64,000 bases of DNA from Mesocentrotus franciscanus (lineage: Eukaryota; Echinodermata; Echinoidea; Camarodonta; Strongylocentrotidae). Every line of letters starts with the position of its first letter. Positions within the stretch are counted from its first letter, which is position 1. The DNA lies in assembly GCA_037976565.1 (NCBI GenBank), contig CP137668.1:2004261-2068260 (forward strand), in the 5' to 3' direction. The notes beneath the pieces are model-generated. The model saw only the letters and a program-made list of their open reading frames with translations. It did not search any database and had not been told where the DNA came from. A program made the translations under genes and the position numbers. Below are positions 40,533 to 52,927 of this stretch, one piece after another.

Positions 40533-42771
40533 CTCTTTTTCTTCTCCCCGTTATTTTGTCTTAGGAAACATAACAATTCGGGTGCTTGGCAGAAGCAGTA
40601 TAGAGGAAAAGCATCTTTTCTCAACATCAGATGGGACATCAGATAGGATGAGCTTTTTAAAGTTTAGATTAGATTAGAACCCGATTCAAGATCCGATCCT
40701 TCATCTTCCTTTAAACTGTGTAACAACATCCACCTTATTCGTGGCTCAGAATTATTATGACCCTTGACGTAATTAAAAAACATTAATATTTTTAAAAAGG
40801 AAAAACATTTTAGCGTAACATGTAGATAGTAAATACCGCTTAGTTGCTTCTATGTCCGTAGCTGTGTATTTTTTTTCTGCACCAGTGATGAAGAGTGGTG
40901 ACAATAGGGATGACAATAAATAATGCTGTTTACAATACTAAATTTCAGCGAGATTGATTATATGTTTTTTTTTTAAACCAACAACAAAAACAATGAAATG
41001 AAAACAAATTACTCTTTCTCTTTCATTCATTTATTGCTTGCTTGGCATTTTGCTTGATTATTATGTTGGGTTTTTTTTACTAGTCGGCGATTCCCCTTCC
41101 CCCACGACACCCCAGAATGTAGGCCTGGTCAAGCTTTTAAAAGATCTACAGTAGATAGGCCAAAGAAAAGTAGAGCAAAATTTCATGTTTTTCATGTATA
41201 TTCCTGATTTTGCATACCTTATTTCTCATGTCTAGATAGATATTGAAATCTATTAACGGACAGGTCAGTTCATCAATTTAAATTCAATTATATTGTTATG
41301 AAGCTTAAGGCATGTCTTGTTGTTCAGTGATCACTTTATTACACTTTAGTTCTAGCTTACACTTTAGGCTGTATGCGTGTATAAACAAATTCGTAATTTG
41401 GGGGGGGGGGTAATAAAACCTTCTTTTATCTGTTCAGAGATCAACATTGTCTCCCTAAATAGGGGCAATGCCCGACATTAGTTTTAACAGGGAGTAGATT
41501 TGAGCCAAATGAAGATTAGAATGCCAAAACAAATATATATTTTTTCTAAGCTATTGACGTTGGGCATTCCAGGTTTAAAAGCATTTCGTTACGTGTGTTT
41601 AATTGTGCAGTAGTATTTCATTTTAGTTTTCAACATTTAAGATTGCCTATTATTATCTTGTAATTTTTGAGAAATGTACTTGTAAACCACCAAATACTAG
41701 CAGAGGTTAACAGGGCGTGTGAAGTACGTATGTAAATAATAAAATAAGAGAAAAACAACATAATTTGCAGAGAGCTTTATGCTTGCAAGGTTCAGATATG
41801 AATGGTACTTTATAAGGAATTATGAAACTCTGCATAAATCCAGAGTTTCATTTATTGTTCATCCATCAAGCGTAATGTAGAAAATTGAAATTGGAATCTT
41901 TCTGTTTGAACGTCAGCCGAAGTACAGAGAGAATATTTGTACCAATGCAATGCATTTAAAGTAGGTGGATTGAGGGCGTGTAATTAGAAAAGAAATCACC
42001 ACTTTGCAGAATAGCTTACATTCTATTGTAATGTACTTTACATTTGATATTATCATAAACCAAATAGAATAAAGATGATTATTTTCTAGGCATTCAGACC
42101 AGTAAACGAGCAATTGTATGATACGAACAAAAATACTAACTATTTATCATGTTTATTTGAAGGATTAAAATTATTTTATTTTATATATAATTTCTGTCAG
42201 CTGTTGTTATATAATGAATGTGAATAAGTGATACAATAAATGATATGAAATAAGATTAGAAAATCTGCCTCTGCGCTGTACTTATACTTATTACCAAAAT
42301 GGAGAAAGTTTCATATAACTATTGCATCATAAATGGAGCCAGCAAATAGCAGACATGGCCAATAAATACGAAAATGATATATGAATTACTCACTTGATTG
42401 CAAATAACTCAAAAGTTAGATCTGGTAACAGATTTACAGGTTTGCACATTGACATAAAATCTGAGTTGAAGTTCAACTTGGAACAAGTTTTATTTCAACT
42501 TTTCGACAAATCAAGGCCACAAAATGTGTATGTGTGTCGGAAATAACGTCAGAATTCAGACCATCACAATACCGGGCAAGCGAATCGCACCTGATTTTCC
42601 GGGAAAACATTTAAGTTGCCCAGTATCATTAAGAATTCATGACTCAGGGTAACATCAGGTGCACTGAAGGTTGTACGAAACATAGTTTGGCGATGATTGT
42701 TCCCCGATCAAAATCTTTCACTAACCGAATTCGGAACTAAAACAATGGACCCATATAACCCTAACAATAAG
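39650..42771. other. 3' flank of the CRH-type gene, gene-free
   Basis: No AATAAA lies close to the stop codon. The first obvious one is at about 40916, with an ATTAAA at about 40398, so the 3'UTR end is unclear. A (TA)n microsatellite lies at 40500-40530 and a G run at 41400-41410. Confidence 0.5.
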
Positions 42772-43805
42772 CCCAGTGGTGGATCTACGGGGGGGTGGGG
42801 TAGGGGTTTAATCCCCCCCTCCTTGGGCTGCTAAGTGAAAATGTGATGTGCATAGAAAAACGCCATCATGTGTCCAGACCCACACAGTATCCGCATCGTC
42901 ATTGGGTCACCCCCTTAAAACTGTTACTTGATTTAAAAAGACGTTATCATGCACTGCTTTTTATGGTCTCCATTGTGTTCAGTAGATGCCAGGAAAAAAT
43001 CACTTACGGGGGTTCAAAATAGCAACAACAAAAAATCGCCTCGTCGCACAGTGGGCCAGGGAGGAGCCAATGTGCGCCAAAACTCATTTTTGGTGATTTG
43101 TTTTTTATTTTATTTTTTTCTTGCCCAGTTGAAAGATAATACATTGAAGAATACCTCAGTAAAATATTTAATTCCGCTATGCACAATAAGGGTATATACT
43201 CCTTCAAACAGCAAAATCTTACATATTCACAGTTTTAATGCAAAAGTGACTTATTTTATAAGTATTTCAATTTAACATGGAGTTTTTAAGCTATTGACAT
43301 GAAATTGCTCTCACATATTCCCGATAGTTCATTTCACTGCATGAATGTGTTAAAATGGATAGAAACACAATCTTCATAATATATTATAGGGTAATTCACT
43401 GAAAATGGACTAATATTATCCATGTTTTTTTATAAAACCAGAGGAAATGTATAGATTTCCCGGGATTTCCACTTTAATTTTATTACCAACTTTTTCTCTG
43501 ATGTCTAAGCTTTAAATTGATTTGGCGCACTTTTGTTCCTCCCTGGCCCCCTGTGCGCCGCTACGCGGCTCGTGGACGATGCTCTGCATCGTCATTAGGT
43601 CAACCCCCCCTTTAAAACTGTTACATGATTTCAAAATACGTAATCATGCACTGCTTTGTATGGTCTCCATTGTGTTAGTAGATGCCAGGAAAACATCACT
43701 TACGGGGGTTCAAAATGGCAACAAAAAATCGCCTCGTGGACGATGCTCCGCATCGTCATTAGATCAACCACCCCCACCTAGCAAAAAGCTAGATCCGCCC
43801 CTGAA
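42772..43805. mobile_element. Tandemly duplicated repeat carrying a nested insertion
   Basis: A unit with GCATCGTCATT...AAAACTGTTAC...CATGCACTGCTTT...TGGTCTCCATTGTGTT...AAAATCGCCTCGT occurs twice, at about 42893-43044 and 43588-43731. It lies inside a larger element bordered by GTGGATCTACGGGGGG at the left and GCTAGATCCGCCCC at the right, which are inverted relative to each other. The first unit is broken by the 43045-43568 insertion. Confidence 0.7.
43045..43568. mobile_element. 524-bp nested element with inverted ends
   Basis: The left end GCACAGTGGGCCAGGGAGGA is complementary to the right-hand TCCTCCCTGGCCCCCTGTGC near 43536-43556, and both arms also hold GTGCGCCAAA / TTTGGCGCAC. CTCGT is duplicated at 43040-43044 and 43569-43573. 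The uninterrupted site (CGCCTCGTGGACGATGC) is present in the sister unit at about 43729, so the boundaries come from an in-window comparison. No open frame. Superfamily unknown. Confidence 0.7.
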
Positions 43806-44257
43806 GCCTTACCCAGGGAGCAAACCCCCACAATTAAATAAAGCTCGGATGACTATGTCGCCGGAGTATGTGCTGGAAAACCACTCTGGAACATCAAGTC
43901 TTGGAACCCGTATTGTTGTGTTCTAGCTCTGCATTTATTAAGAGCACAATAATATTTTGCGGCCTAGAATTGTTAAAAAGTGGAAATAAAAAAAATAAAA
44001 AGTGTTATTCTATGAATTCTTTTAAAGAAATTTTTATTAAACACCGAAAAATTGAGTTTGATATGAGTTTTTGAAAAGAAGCTCAAAACAAATCATAGAA
44101 ACTAATTGCAGACCAGCTTGTACTGAGAAGACATAATGAGAGAGAAGCTAGAGGAAGAAGTGAAAAAGATAATGACAAAACTAAAGAAGGACAGAATGAG
44201 AGATTTTTAAAAGAGAGCAAGCAGAAAGAGATGGCAAATACATAAATAGAGGCGAAG

Positions 44258-44260
<3 letters not shown>

Positions 44261-44313
<53 letters not shown>
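44261..44313. repeat. (TA)n microsatellite
   Basis: About 52 bp of pure TA. Confidence 0.97.
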
Positions 44314-44316
<3 letters not shown>

Positions 44317-45051
44317 GGATAATATAATATAAGAGGTATAATTTGCCCCCGTCCTGACCAATTTTCTTACCAAGAAAAGTATCCCTACGGGAAAACAGCG
44401 ACTTTATCAACCAGTCATAAAGTTGTTTGAAAGTCATTAATAATAAAATTGCTCATATAAAAACAAATAAATCTAATACATGTATAATCATTCCACGTGC
44501 AATAATGATTGCTTGCACTGGTATTAACAAATGCTTTCTTTATTTAAATAGGCGGGTGGGGTGAGGGTGTGAGGGGGGGGGGGTGAGCAATCCAATGTGA
44601 AGATGACGCTCATATACTATTCTAAATCTACTACTCTACTACAAACTGTATTACTTCTAATACTACTCTAAATCAAATAATTTGCCGAAACAATAAGTGG
44701 AGGTTCAAATGTGCTGATTAAATCTCTACAATATATGCTCGCCACCATTTCATATATTTACTTCAGAGATGTAATATATAGGTTAAACAAGCATATATAT
44801 TTTTCAATATTTAGCAAAAGATTACACGATGATACTACATGACATGAAATGAATTGAAATGCTTTGCTTGCTCATATACGAGCGCAATCTCATTTTGTGA
44901 GACCCGGGAATATGCCCAATTAAACTCCAAAATTGTTGTGTTCAGTTGCACAGGTGATCTCACTTTCTCAGGCTCATCACCTTCTTGTAGCCCACGGGCC
45001 TATAATAGACCACAGACTTGTCATTCTGACTGACTCTTGAGTCAAGTGTCA

Positions 45052-45084
<33 letters not shown>

Positions 45085-45190
45085 GTGTGTGTGTGTGTGT
45101 GTCTCTCTCTGTCTCCCTCTCTCTCTCTCTCTATCTCGCTCTCTAACACACATACACCCACACGCACTAACACACATACACACACACATA

Positions 45191-45221
<31 letters not shown>

Positions 45222-45361
45222 AAATGCCATCTCTCTATCTCTCCCCTTCACTTTATTTACTCCTCTCTCTCTCTCTCTCTCTCTCTCATATTTCCCTCTC
45301 TTTCCTACTTCAGCCTTTTTATTCTCTCTCTCTCTCTCTCTCTCCCCCTCTCCCCTCTTTC

Positions 45362-45401
<40 letters not shown>

Positions 45402-45532
45402 CTCTTACCCCACTCCTTCTCTCCATTCCCCTCTCCCTATTAACAAGCTTGCACATTTTGCAATATTTAGCAAAAGATTACACATCAATACTAAATGAAT
45501 TGAAAAGAAATGAAATGCTTTGCTTGCTAATG

Positions 45533-45569
<37 letters not shown>

Positions 45570-45639
45570 CTCTCAATCTATCTCTCTCACTCTCCCCTCT
45601 TTCATCTCTCTCTCATCCTTCTCCTTCCCTCCACTCCTA

Positions 45640-45995
45640 TCTCTGGCAAGCAAAGACATTGAAATATAGCCTTCTCGTCTGAAGAAAAAAATAAAGTGGG
45701 GGAAGGCAATAAAGCGGAAAGTACTTAATTTATATAGTGACTTGCTGCATGCATAGACTGGGAAATGGAGAAATGAAGAAAATGGGAAAGAAAATAAGAA
45801 GTAGAAAAGGGAGAAGAAGAAGAACAGGAAGAATTATCACTTCACTCCTTACCTCCATCCCCCTCTCTCTAACTCTGGCAAGTCAAGCATTAAACTATAG
45901 CCTATTCCTCTGAAGAAAAAAAAGTGTGGAAAGGCAATAAAACGGAAGGTTATTAGTCTTTATGGGGGCTTGCTGCAAGAAAAGAAAAGGAAATG
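45640..45995. repeat. Tandem duplication of a roughly 210-bp unit
   Basis: CTCTGGCAAG, then TATAGCC, CTGAAGAAAAAA, AAGGCAATAAA and TGGAGAAAT blocks occur in the same order from about 45640 and again from about 45863. A second duplicated segment (CAATATTTAGCAAAAGATTA...GAAATGCTTTGCTTGCT) occurs at 44805-44870 and 45460-45523. Confidence 0.7.
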
Positions 45996-46229
45996 GAGAA
46001 ATAAGAAAGTAAGAAAGAAAAATGAAGTAGCAGAAGAAGAAGAAGATGACGTCGAAGAAGAAGAGGAGGAGCAGCAGGAGCAGCAGAGGGAAGAAATCAA
46101 GGAATTGAAAAGTAACATAAAAACTCGTGCGATGGGTTCGTACAAGGGGGCGCCATTTAAAGAATCTTGTTCAGCCTAATTTAATAATTTCGTTATATTA
46201 CTTTGGGACAACATAATAACAATAAATAT

Positions 46230-46550
46230 CATAATGATGATACTAATTACGATGATGATGATGATGACGACGACGACGATGATGATGATGATGTTGATGA
46301 TAATGATAATACTTTTAATAATGTAATAATAATAATAATAATAATAATAGTAATAATAGTAATGATGATAATAATAATGATAATAATGATAATAATAATA
46401 GTAATAATAATAATAATAGTAATAACGATAACAATAATAAACCAGTCATGATGATAATGATAATAATATTACCGATAAAACTATAATAATAACAGTAATA
46501 ATAATAATGATAATAATGATAATAACAAAGATACTAACATTTTTATTATT
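46230..46550. repeat. GAT/GAC and AAT/GAT trinucleotide-rich tract
   Basis: GATGATGATGACGACGACG runs into TAATAATAA and TGATAATAA arrays. Confidence 0.92.
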
Positions 46551-46584
46551 ATCATTATTATTTTCACTATAAGTATCATTATCA

Positions 46585-46709
46585 TAAAGGCCTTAAAGCT
46601 GTTGGTCCCCTGGTTGCTTACTTATAAGTTTAAACATGTTTAGCAGTCAGGTAAAACAAACAAACAAATAAAGAACAATAAGCGCTTTGAACATGTTTAT
46701 GTAAAGGCG

Positions 46710-46710
<1 letters not shown>
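46585..46710 (+). mobile_element. Isolated 3' tail of the tRNA-Thr-like SINE
   Basis: GGTCCCCTGGTTGCTTACTT and TTTAGCAGTCAGGTAAAACA match the tail of the copy at 26838-27037. The tRNA head is missing. It ends in (CAAA)n and AAGGCGC before a TA tract. Confidence 0.6.
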
Positions 46711-46763
<53 letters not shown>

Positions 46764-46816
46764 ATATGTATGTATGTATGTATGTAATGATAATAATAAA
46801 AACAATTATAATTATG

Positions 46817-46892
<76 letters not shown>
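46711..46892. repeat. (TA)n, (TATG)n and (TAA)n microsatellites
   Basis: TA repeats at 46711-46761, TATG repeats near 46766-46784 and TAA/AAT repeats near 46817-46892. Confidence 0.95.
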
Positions 46893-46895
<3 letters not shown>

Positions 46896-47340
46896 TGATG
46901 ATAATAATTTTCATAATCATGATAATGATACTTATATTTTTCCGAGCTTCCATATAAGAGTAGGCCTAAATCATTCAAACTTTCAAGCTTTCAAGCATTC
47001 AAGGATTTTCTAATACAAAGTATCCCTGGGTCTCACCCGTTAGTCAGAGATTATCAAATTGTACGACATGCTCCTCTGACGTTTAAATTTCACAGATAGG
47101 ACATACATGACATATTCATAATTCCTGCAAAGTTCTACAGAATTTGATGTTGGCTGCAAAGGGACATAGTATCTTTAACGTCATGTCTAAATGTGTCTAA
47201 ACTATCTATTATCTATAATCTATTGATAATACATACAGTTACAGAGAGAGGAAGAAAGAGAGAGAGAGAGAGAGAAAGGAGGCAGACAGAGTTGGATAGA
47301 ATACGATAGTGTGTGGTGGCAAAGATTAAGAGAAGAGAAC

Positions 47341-47376
<36 letters not shown>

Positions 47377-47589
47377 ACTTGACTCAAGAGTCAGTCAGAA
47401 TGACAAGTGGTCTATATAGGTCTGTAGGCTACAAGAAGATGATGAGCCTGAGATCACCTGTGCCACTGAACGCAACAATAAATTGTAGGAGTTTAATTGG
47501 GCATATTCCGGGTCTCACAAAATCATGAATGATGATTTTTAAATATAGGAGTGTATAATTAGATAGAAGCAGGGGCGGCGGAGCGACTT

Positions 47590-49030
47590 CCAGGGGGTAG
47601 GGGTACCAACAAAAAAGGGCACTTTCTGGAGAGAAAAAAAGGGCACCTACAAAGGAAAATCTCGAAGCGAAGCAATGTTTTAGACATCGGTATATACCCC
47701 TGCATTGTGATTACATTGTCAGGGATGACTTCAATATTTGTTTCTCTTTATACATCATACAAGATATTGCTTAATCACAATGCTTTACAGTTGGGTGTGA
47801 TGGTCTGCTAGTCTGAATATTCATTTGTGAGCGAGAGAAGCGAGCGAGGAAAAAAATTAAAATTTGTGAGGTCGCAGTGCGAAATACTACATCTTAGAAA
47901 GAGGGAAAAACCCAATCCTGGTAGGGTTATAAGCACATCCACGGAAGACTGAAAAGACCTTTAATAAGTAATACAATTATATCATCTATAAATGCGAGCT
48001 AGCGTAGCGAGCGAGCTTTGGGGGTAATTGCTCTTAGGTGCTTTAAATTAGAGGCACGTTTAATGATTACAGGAAAAGGGGACACTTATTAGCGAAGGGG
48101 ATTAGACACTTATTAGAAAAGAAAAGGAGCACGTGTCAAAGTACAAAGGATAATTATCAGAGGTGAAAACGGGGCACTTCTTACACCTGTAAAGAGGCAC
48201 TCACCAAGGATGAAAAAGGCACTTATGAGAATGGGAAATGGGCATTTGTCGATAGAAAAGGGTACCCATCAGATTTTGATAGGGGTATGTATAAGAGGTA
48301 AAAAGGTGTATTTATGAAAAGGGGATAGGTCCCTTATAAGAAAGGAAAAAGGGGCGCGTATCATTGTGAAAAGGGAAATTATCAGAGGTGAAAAAAGGCA
48401 CTTATCGCACCTAAAAAGGGGCACTGACCAATTATGAAAAGGGGCACTTATGAGAATGAAAAAGGGGCACTGATACTGAAGGAAAATGTGCATTTGTTGA
48501 AAGAAAAGGGGCACCGATCAGATTTTAATAGGGGCATCTATCGGTGATGAAAAGGGGGTAATTATGAGAAGGGGAAGGGGCACTTATAAGCCAGGAAAAA
48601 GAGCATTTATTAGAAAGGAAAACGGGCACGTACGTGTCAATTAATAAAAGGGGCAGTTATTAGAGGCGAAAAGGGGCAGTTATTAGAGGCGAAAATGGGC
48701 AGTTATTAGAGGCGAAAAGGGGCACTCATCAGAGATGAAAAGAGCACTTATCAGGAGGGGAAGGGGCACTTGTCAAAGTAAAACGAGCTCTCAGATTTGA
48801 GTATGGGCAATTATAATTATTTGAGAAGAAAAGGAGTAACTTCTCGTACCTGAAAAGGATCATTTACCAAATATGAAAAGGGGCACTTATGAGAATGAAA
48901 AAGGACACTTTTCATAGGTGAAAAGGGGCATGTATGAGAAGGGGAAGGGTTCTTTTTTTAATGGGGGCACTTATCATTATAAGGAAAAGTTGCACATGTG
49001 AAAATAAAAGGTGCGCTTATCCGAGTTATC
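47590..49030. repeat. Degenerate minisatellite upstream of UBR5
   Basis: Dozens of diverged units of roughly 25-35 bp share the core GAAAAGGGGCACTTAT followed by AGAG(G/A)TGA or similar. Adjacent units at 48650-48725 are almost identical (GGGGCAGTTATTAGAGGCGA three times), so recent local expansion is likely. The array stops about 150-200 bp before the CCAAT boxes of UBR5. Minus-strand frames over it are translations of the repeat. Confidence 0.8.
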
Positions 49031-49200
49031 CAAAAAAATGTGACCCAAATGCCCGTTATTGTAGTATTGACCTTATTTTAATAATCTAAGAACCAAACAA
49101 TAACGATTTGGAATGCTCGTGTTACTTTTACAGATTAAAGAAATCATCATGACAAATTTTCTGCTTTTCACCTTTTTGATCACAGCCTAGCCTGCATGCA

Positions 49201-49375
49201 CCAATCGAATGCACCTTCCTATCCGGCTACCGAACAGCCAATGAATATCGCCGTTACTGAACATGCTAATGGACAGAAAAAGGAGAAATTATGCGTTGCG
49301 GATACGCCGTCAGTGACCGGTATTAAATTCGTAAATTTATCATTTTGGTAGTTTTAGATGTCTCGAAATTCCAAG
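49201..49375 (+). promoter_or_regulatory. UBR5: Probable UBR5 proximal promoter and 5'UTR
   Basis: Two CCAAT boxes lie at 49201-49205 and 49238-49242, and an ETS-like ATCCGG lies at about 49221. CpG-containing words (ATGCGTTGCGGATACGCCG) precede the start codon. No TATA box is evident, as expected for a housekeeping gene. The transcription start is not defined. An in-frame ATG at 49358 lies six codons before the ATG that aligns with the family start. Confidence 0.5.
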
Positions 49376-49437
49376 ATGACTACTGTTCACTTTGTCGTTC
49401 ATCCATTACCTGGTACTGAAGACCAACTGAATGACAG
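49376..49437 (+). CDS. UBR5: UBR5 exon 1
   Basis: Residues 1-20 plus two bases. It encodes [20 protein letters not shown] and ends at GACAG|GTAAGG. An upstream in-frame ATG (49358) is possible. Confidence 0.93.
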
Positions 49438-52400
49438 GTAAGGTTGTTTTTACGCAATTTTGTTGGACATTTTCTATGGCACGATGTAGACTGCGCTATT
49501 TACGTTTAGTCCCAGGCGTATTAATTCGCGCTGTGTCTGACGTGTAATTTATGACCGATTCAAACTCGACAAAGAAGTGCCGAAGCATTTTGGAAATTTG
49601 GATCCAGATTAGTTCGACCTGTTTCTTGTCGTTACCCTCCAAGGTTTTTTCTGTCTATGTAAGTCATTAAAATTCATCCAAGTGTAGGGTTTACGTTTGG
49701 TGCGTGAATCAAAACATTCTGTGAGTGTGAGTGTGACTTTGTGAGTGTGAATCTGAAATGTCGATTGTCCAAGTCCGAACAATCGTATTCGTAACATTTT
49801 TCAGAATGAGAATGAGTTTGAGAAAAACAATTTGACAATAAAAAAGTTGGAATATATCTCATGAATTTACTTTGTATTCATAGAGAGTTACCTGGTTACC
49901 AGTAGGTAACTCCAGGGAGCCGGAGCTCTGACGCCTTTGGCGTCGGAGCTCCAGATCCGGAATCGGAACACGAAAACAGCAGAGTTGGGTCTTATTTTAT
50001 AGAAAAGTTAAACGGTAGTGATTATAATTTTGACTTACAAGTGTGCTCGACTCCTCTGGGCATCCGCGAAACCACTTGAAATTATAATTTGAAGAAGTCT
50101 TTGAAGGGGAAAAAGGGTGATTCCTCGTCCTAAACCGAGCTATCCATGTTGTACCGTCGATTCAACATGGCGGAGAGAAAGTACGCATGCGCGGTAGCAG
50201 CGCAGCAAATATGAATATTCATGCTATAGAGCGCCGTTCGCTCGAAAATGCTGAATATGCACGACCCGAAACAACAGAGCGGTGAATGTAAACACTTGTA
50301 AGTCAAAATTATAATCACTACCGTTTAACTTTTCTATAAAATAAGACCAAACTCTGCTGTTTCCGGATTCCGGTTCCGGTTCTGGAGCTCCGACGCCTCC
50401 CTGGAGTTACCAGTAGGGGCGCTGGTCCTAGAATAAGGTCCAACTGCATAAACGAGGATCGTCTTCGTAAGCACGGACCGCTGCGTCCTTAGTGGTTTCT
50501 TTTAATTATATATTATCTTTGCTTCAGAGTATCAATTTGCAATAATTCTTCAGCACAGTTTATACCCCTACGTTAACGTTCTTTATAATTGTATTATCTA
50601 TTTCAGTATTTGGATGTAAAGTATACTTGATTGGTCTCTGCAGCTTTTTCCCTTCTTTACTTGTAGTTACTTACAGTTTGTACCTGTAATATGATAAACC
50701 TGAATGTATTTTATCAATCCATTTCTATGAATAAATATAGTTGCTTTGAATAAATATGGTTGCTATGAATTACTCAATAATAAAAATACAATTGACAATA
50801 TGATTGCAAAAAATTTGCTAAATGATGGATTTTAATCGGATCGGATCAGAGAGAGAGAGACACGCAGGGAGAGAGAGCGAGACAATGTAAATTAGTTTAA
50901 AGGTAAAGACCAGTTTTGGAAACCCCCTGTCTCAAAAAATGAAATGGAAGCTCTCATTAACATTCATGGGAAAGAATATGTTTTGACTAATACGTGATGA
51001 TACAAATTTTGCCAGGAAACCGCCTACTAATTGATATATTTGGTAAATTATTATATCTATTGGGACCAAATAGATATCGCGCACGTGGTCGCATAGTCCC
51101 ATATACATCTTTCTGTGTACAGTACTTGTAACTTTACCAAGACTGGGCCAAATTTCTTATCATTTTGATGATTCCAGAGCCTTGCAGTACACACCAATAC
51201 TTATATGCTAGATGATCAACCTTTTCTGATCGATTCCACAACGTTTCTTTCACAATGCAATCGCATGACCAGAACTGGTCTTTATCTTTAACACAAATAT
51301 CTAAACTGCATATTAACATGATTAATGAATTCCCAGTTTTAAATACAGCTTATGTTAGAATAGGTGAAATGACAAGTTTGAAACAAGTGTAACATCCATG
51401 ACAATACAGACTGGAGATGATTGCAGTTACAGTGAACTGCTTGCCTTTCTCACACTAGCCTCTTGTCGATGGCCCTGGCGCTGTTGGAGTCTGTAAATTC
51501 TGGCGAGCGAAGCGAGCCAGATACGAGGCGCTTGCGCCGAGGGCCTCTTAACAAGTGATCTGAATTTCTTATGTTTTTCATTGTTTGGCGAATATTCCGA
51601 CCCAACTGAAGTTCGGTGAAAATCATCCAATCAGAGAGAGCTACTATGACGTAATATCTACCGCTCTGTGCGGATTTCCTCTGCAGGGGCTTTGTTGGGC
51701 AATCGCTGCGGTGGTTACATTATTCACGTATACATGCATAATTCAGTAGGAAATCGGGTCTCATGAATATATAATTCAGATCACTTGTTAAGAGGCCCTC
51801 GGCGCAAGCGCCTCGTTTCTTGCTCGCTTCGCTCGCCAGAATTTACGGACTCCAACAGCGCCAGGGCCATCGACAAGAGGCTATTCTCACACATGATCTA
51901 AAGCTCAAGTCTACTGTTTTAAAAAATGCAAGGAAGTTTTCTTTTTTTTGATGGTGGGGGGCTGATATGTCAAAACTCAAAAGCACTAATAACCATGCTG
52001 GCACTGAATGGCATTAACCATACACCACTGGTTGCATATACATGCTCATGTAAGTACCAACACACAAGTCATTCTCTCTAACATTTTGAAGACACTTATT
52101 AAGCACATGCTCTCATTACATTGACAAAAATGTGTAATAGAAAAAAAATAAATGAAAAGATGAGTGAAAGATCATTACATGCCCTTATATTTATTTATTT
52201 CTTTTTGACAACAGATTGAGAGAGTTATCTGAGAAGCTGTATAAACAACCAGCACCATGGTAAGTACAGTATTAGTATACAAAATCTCTCCTGGTAAAAA
52301 AACAAATCCTATTGACTGTTTATCTTGCATGTGCTGGGTCTATCGGATGCTATGACTTTGTGAGTGATATGGGGAAGGGGTACATATTTTCATTATTGGT

Positions 52401-52896
52401 CCTAAGTCACACTGACCTTTGATATTCTGAATTATTTCCTTTTGGAAGTTAGATTCATGTACCAGATTCGTTCTTACATTTACATGGGCAAGTATTATTA
52501 ATACTATGCCATTTAAGTTTGGGATTGAGTGAGCAAGTCATTACTTAATTAAACAAAAAATAATAATCTGGCTTCTTTCCAATGTTTTCTTTGTCAGTAA
52601 TTTGGGCTACATATATCACCTGTATTGTAGAAGTTGAACATTATTTTACAAAATGTATTATCTCTCAAATTTGGCTGTCAAGACTTTCTATGTACTTTTT
52701 AACAAATGTATTTGCTCAGTTGCATGATCAGCAAAATGGTGATTTAATCTATCAATTTCCAATTTAATTATTCAGTGCTTCAGGAGTCTTGCCCCTCAAG
52801 AACCTTCCAGTGAAAAGCATAACTGTAGGACCAAACCATGCAGCATTCCTTCTAGAGGTAAGTATGACAACATCTCTTCTCTCTTCCACCCCCCCC

Positions 52897-52927
<31 letters not shown>

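Larger units (their letters stand above)
44893..47523. repeat. Microsatellite block bounded by an inverted repeat
   Basis: The left arm 44893-45076 runs from a TTTTGTGAGACCCGG region through AATATGCCCAATTAAACTCC to TTGAGTCAAGTGTCATC and a CT tract. It is the complement of 47343-47523, which starts with a GA tract and runs through GATGACACTTGACTCAAGAG to CCGGGTCTCACAAAA. Identity is about 90% by eye. Between the arms are CT/GT/CA tracts (45051-45600), TA tracts, GAT and TAA runs and duplicated segments. Every long open frame here is a repeat translation. Confidence 0.8.

Noticed and set aside
45037..45682. Long Ser/Leu-rich open frames (also at 38511-38846 and 39160-39582)
   Set aside because: They are translations of CT and CA microsatellites. 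The only real coding in this set is the short segment 39501-39649, in a different context.
46203..47013. Poly-Asp, poly-Ile, poly-Asn and poly-Tyr open frames
   Set aside because: Produced by GAT and TAA microsatellites on both strands.
48269..48514. Minus-strand frame with repeated PLF/APF words
   Set aside because: A translation of the minisatellite unit; no start context or splice logic.
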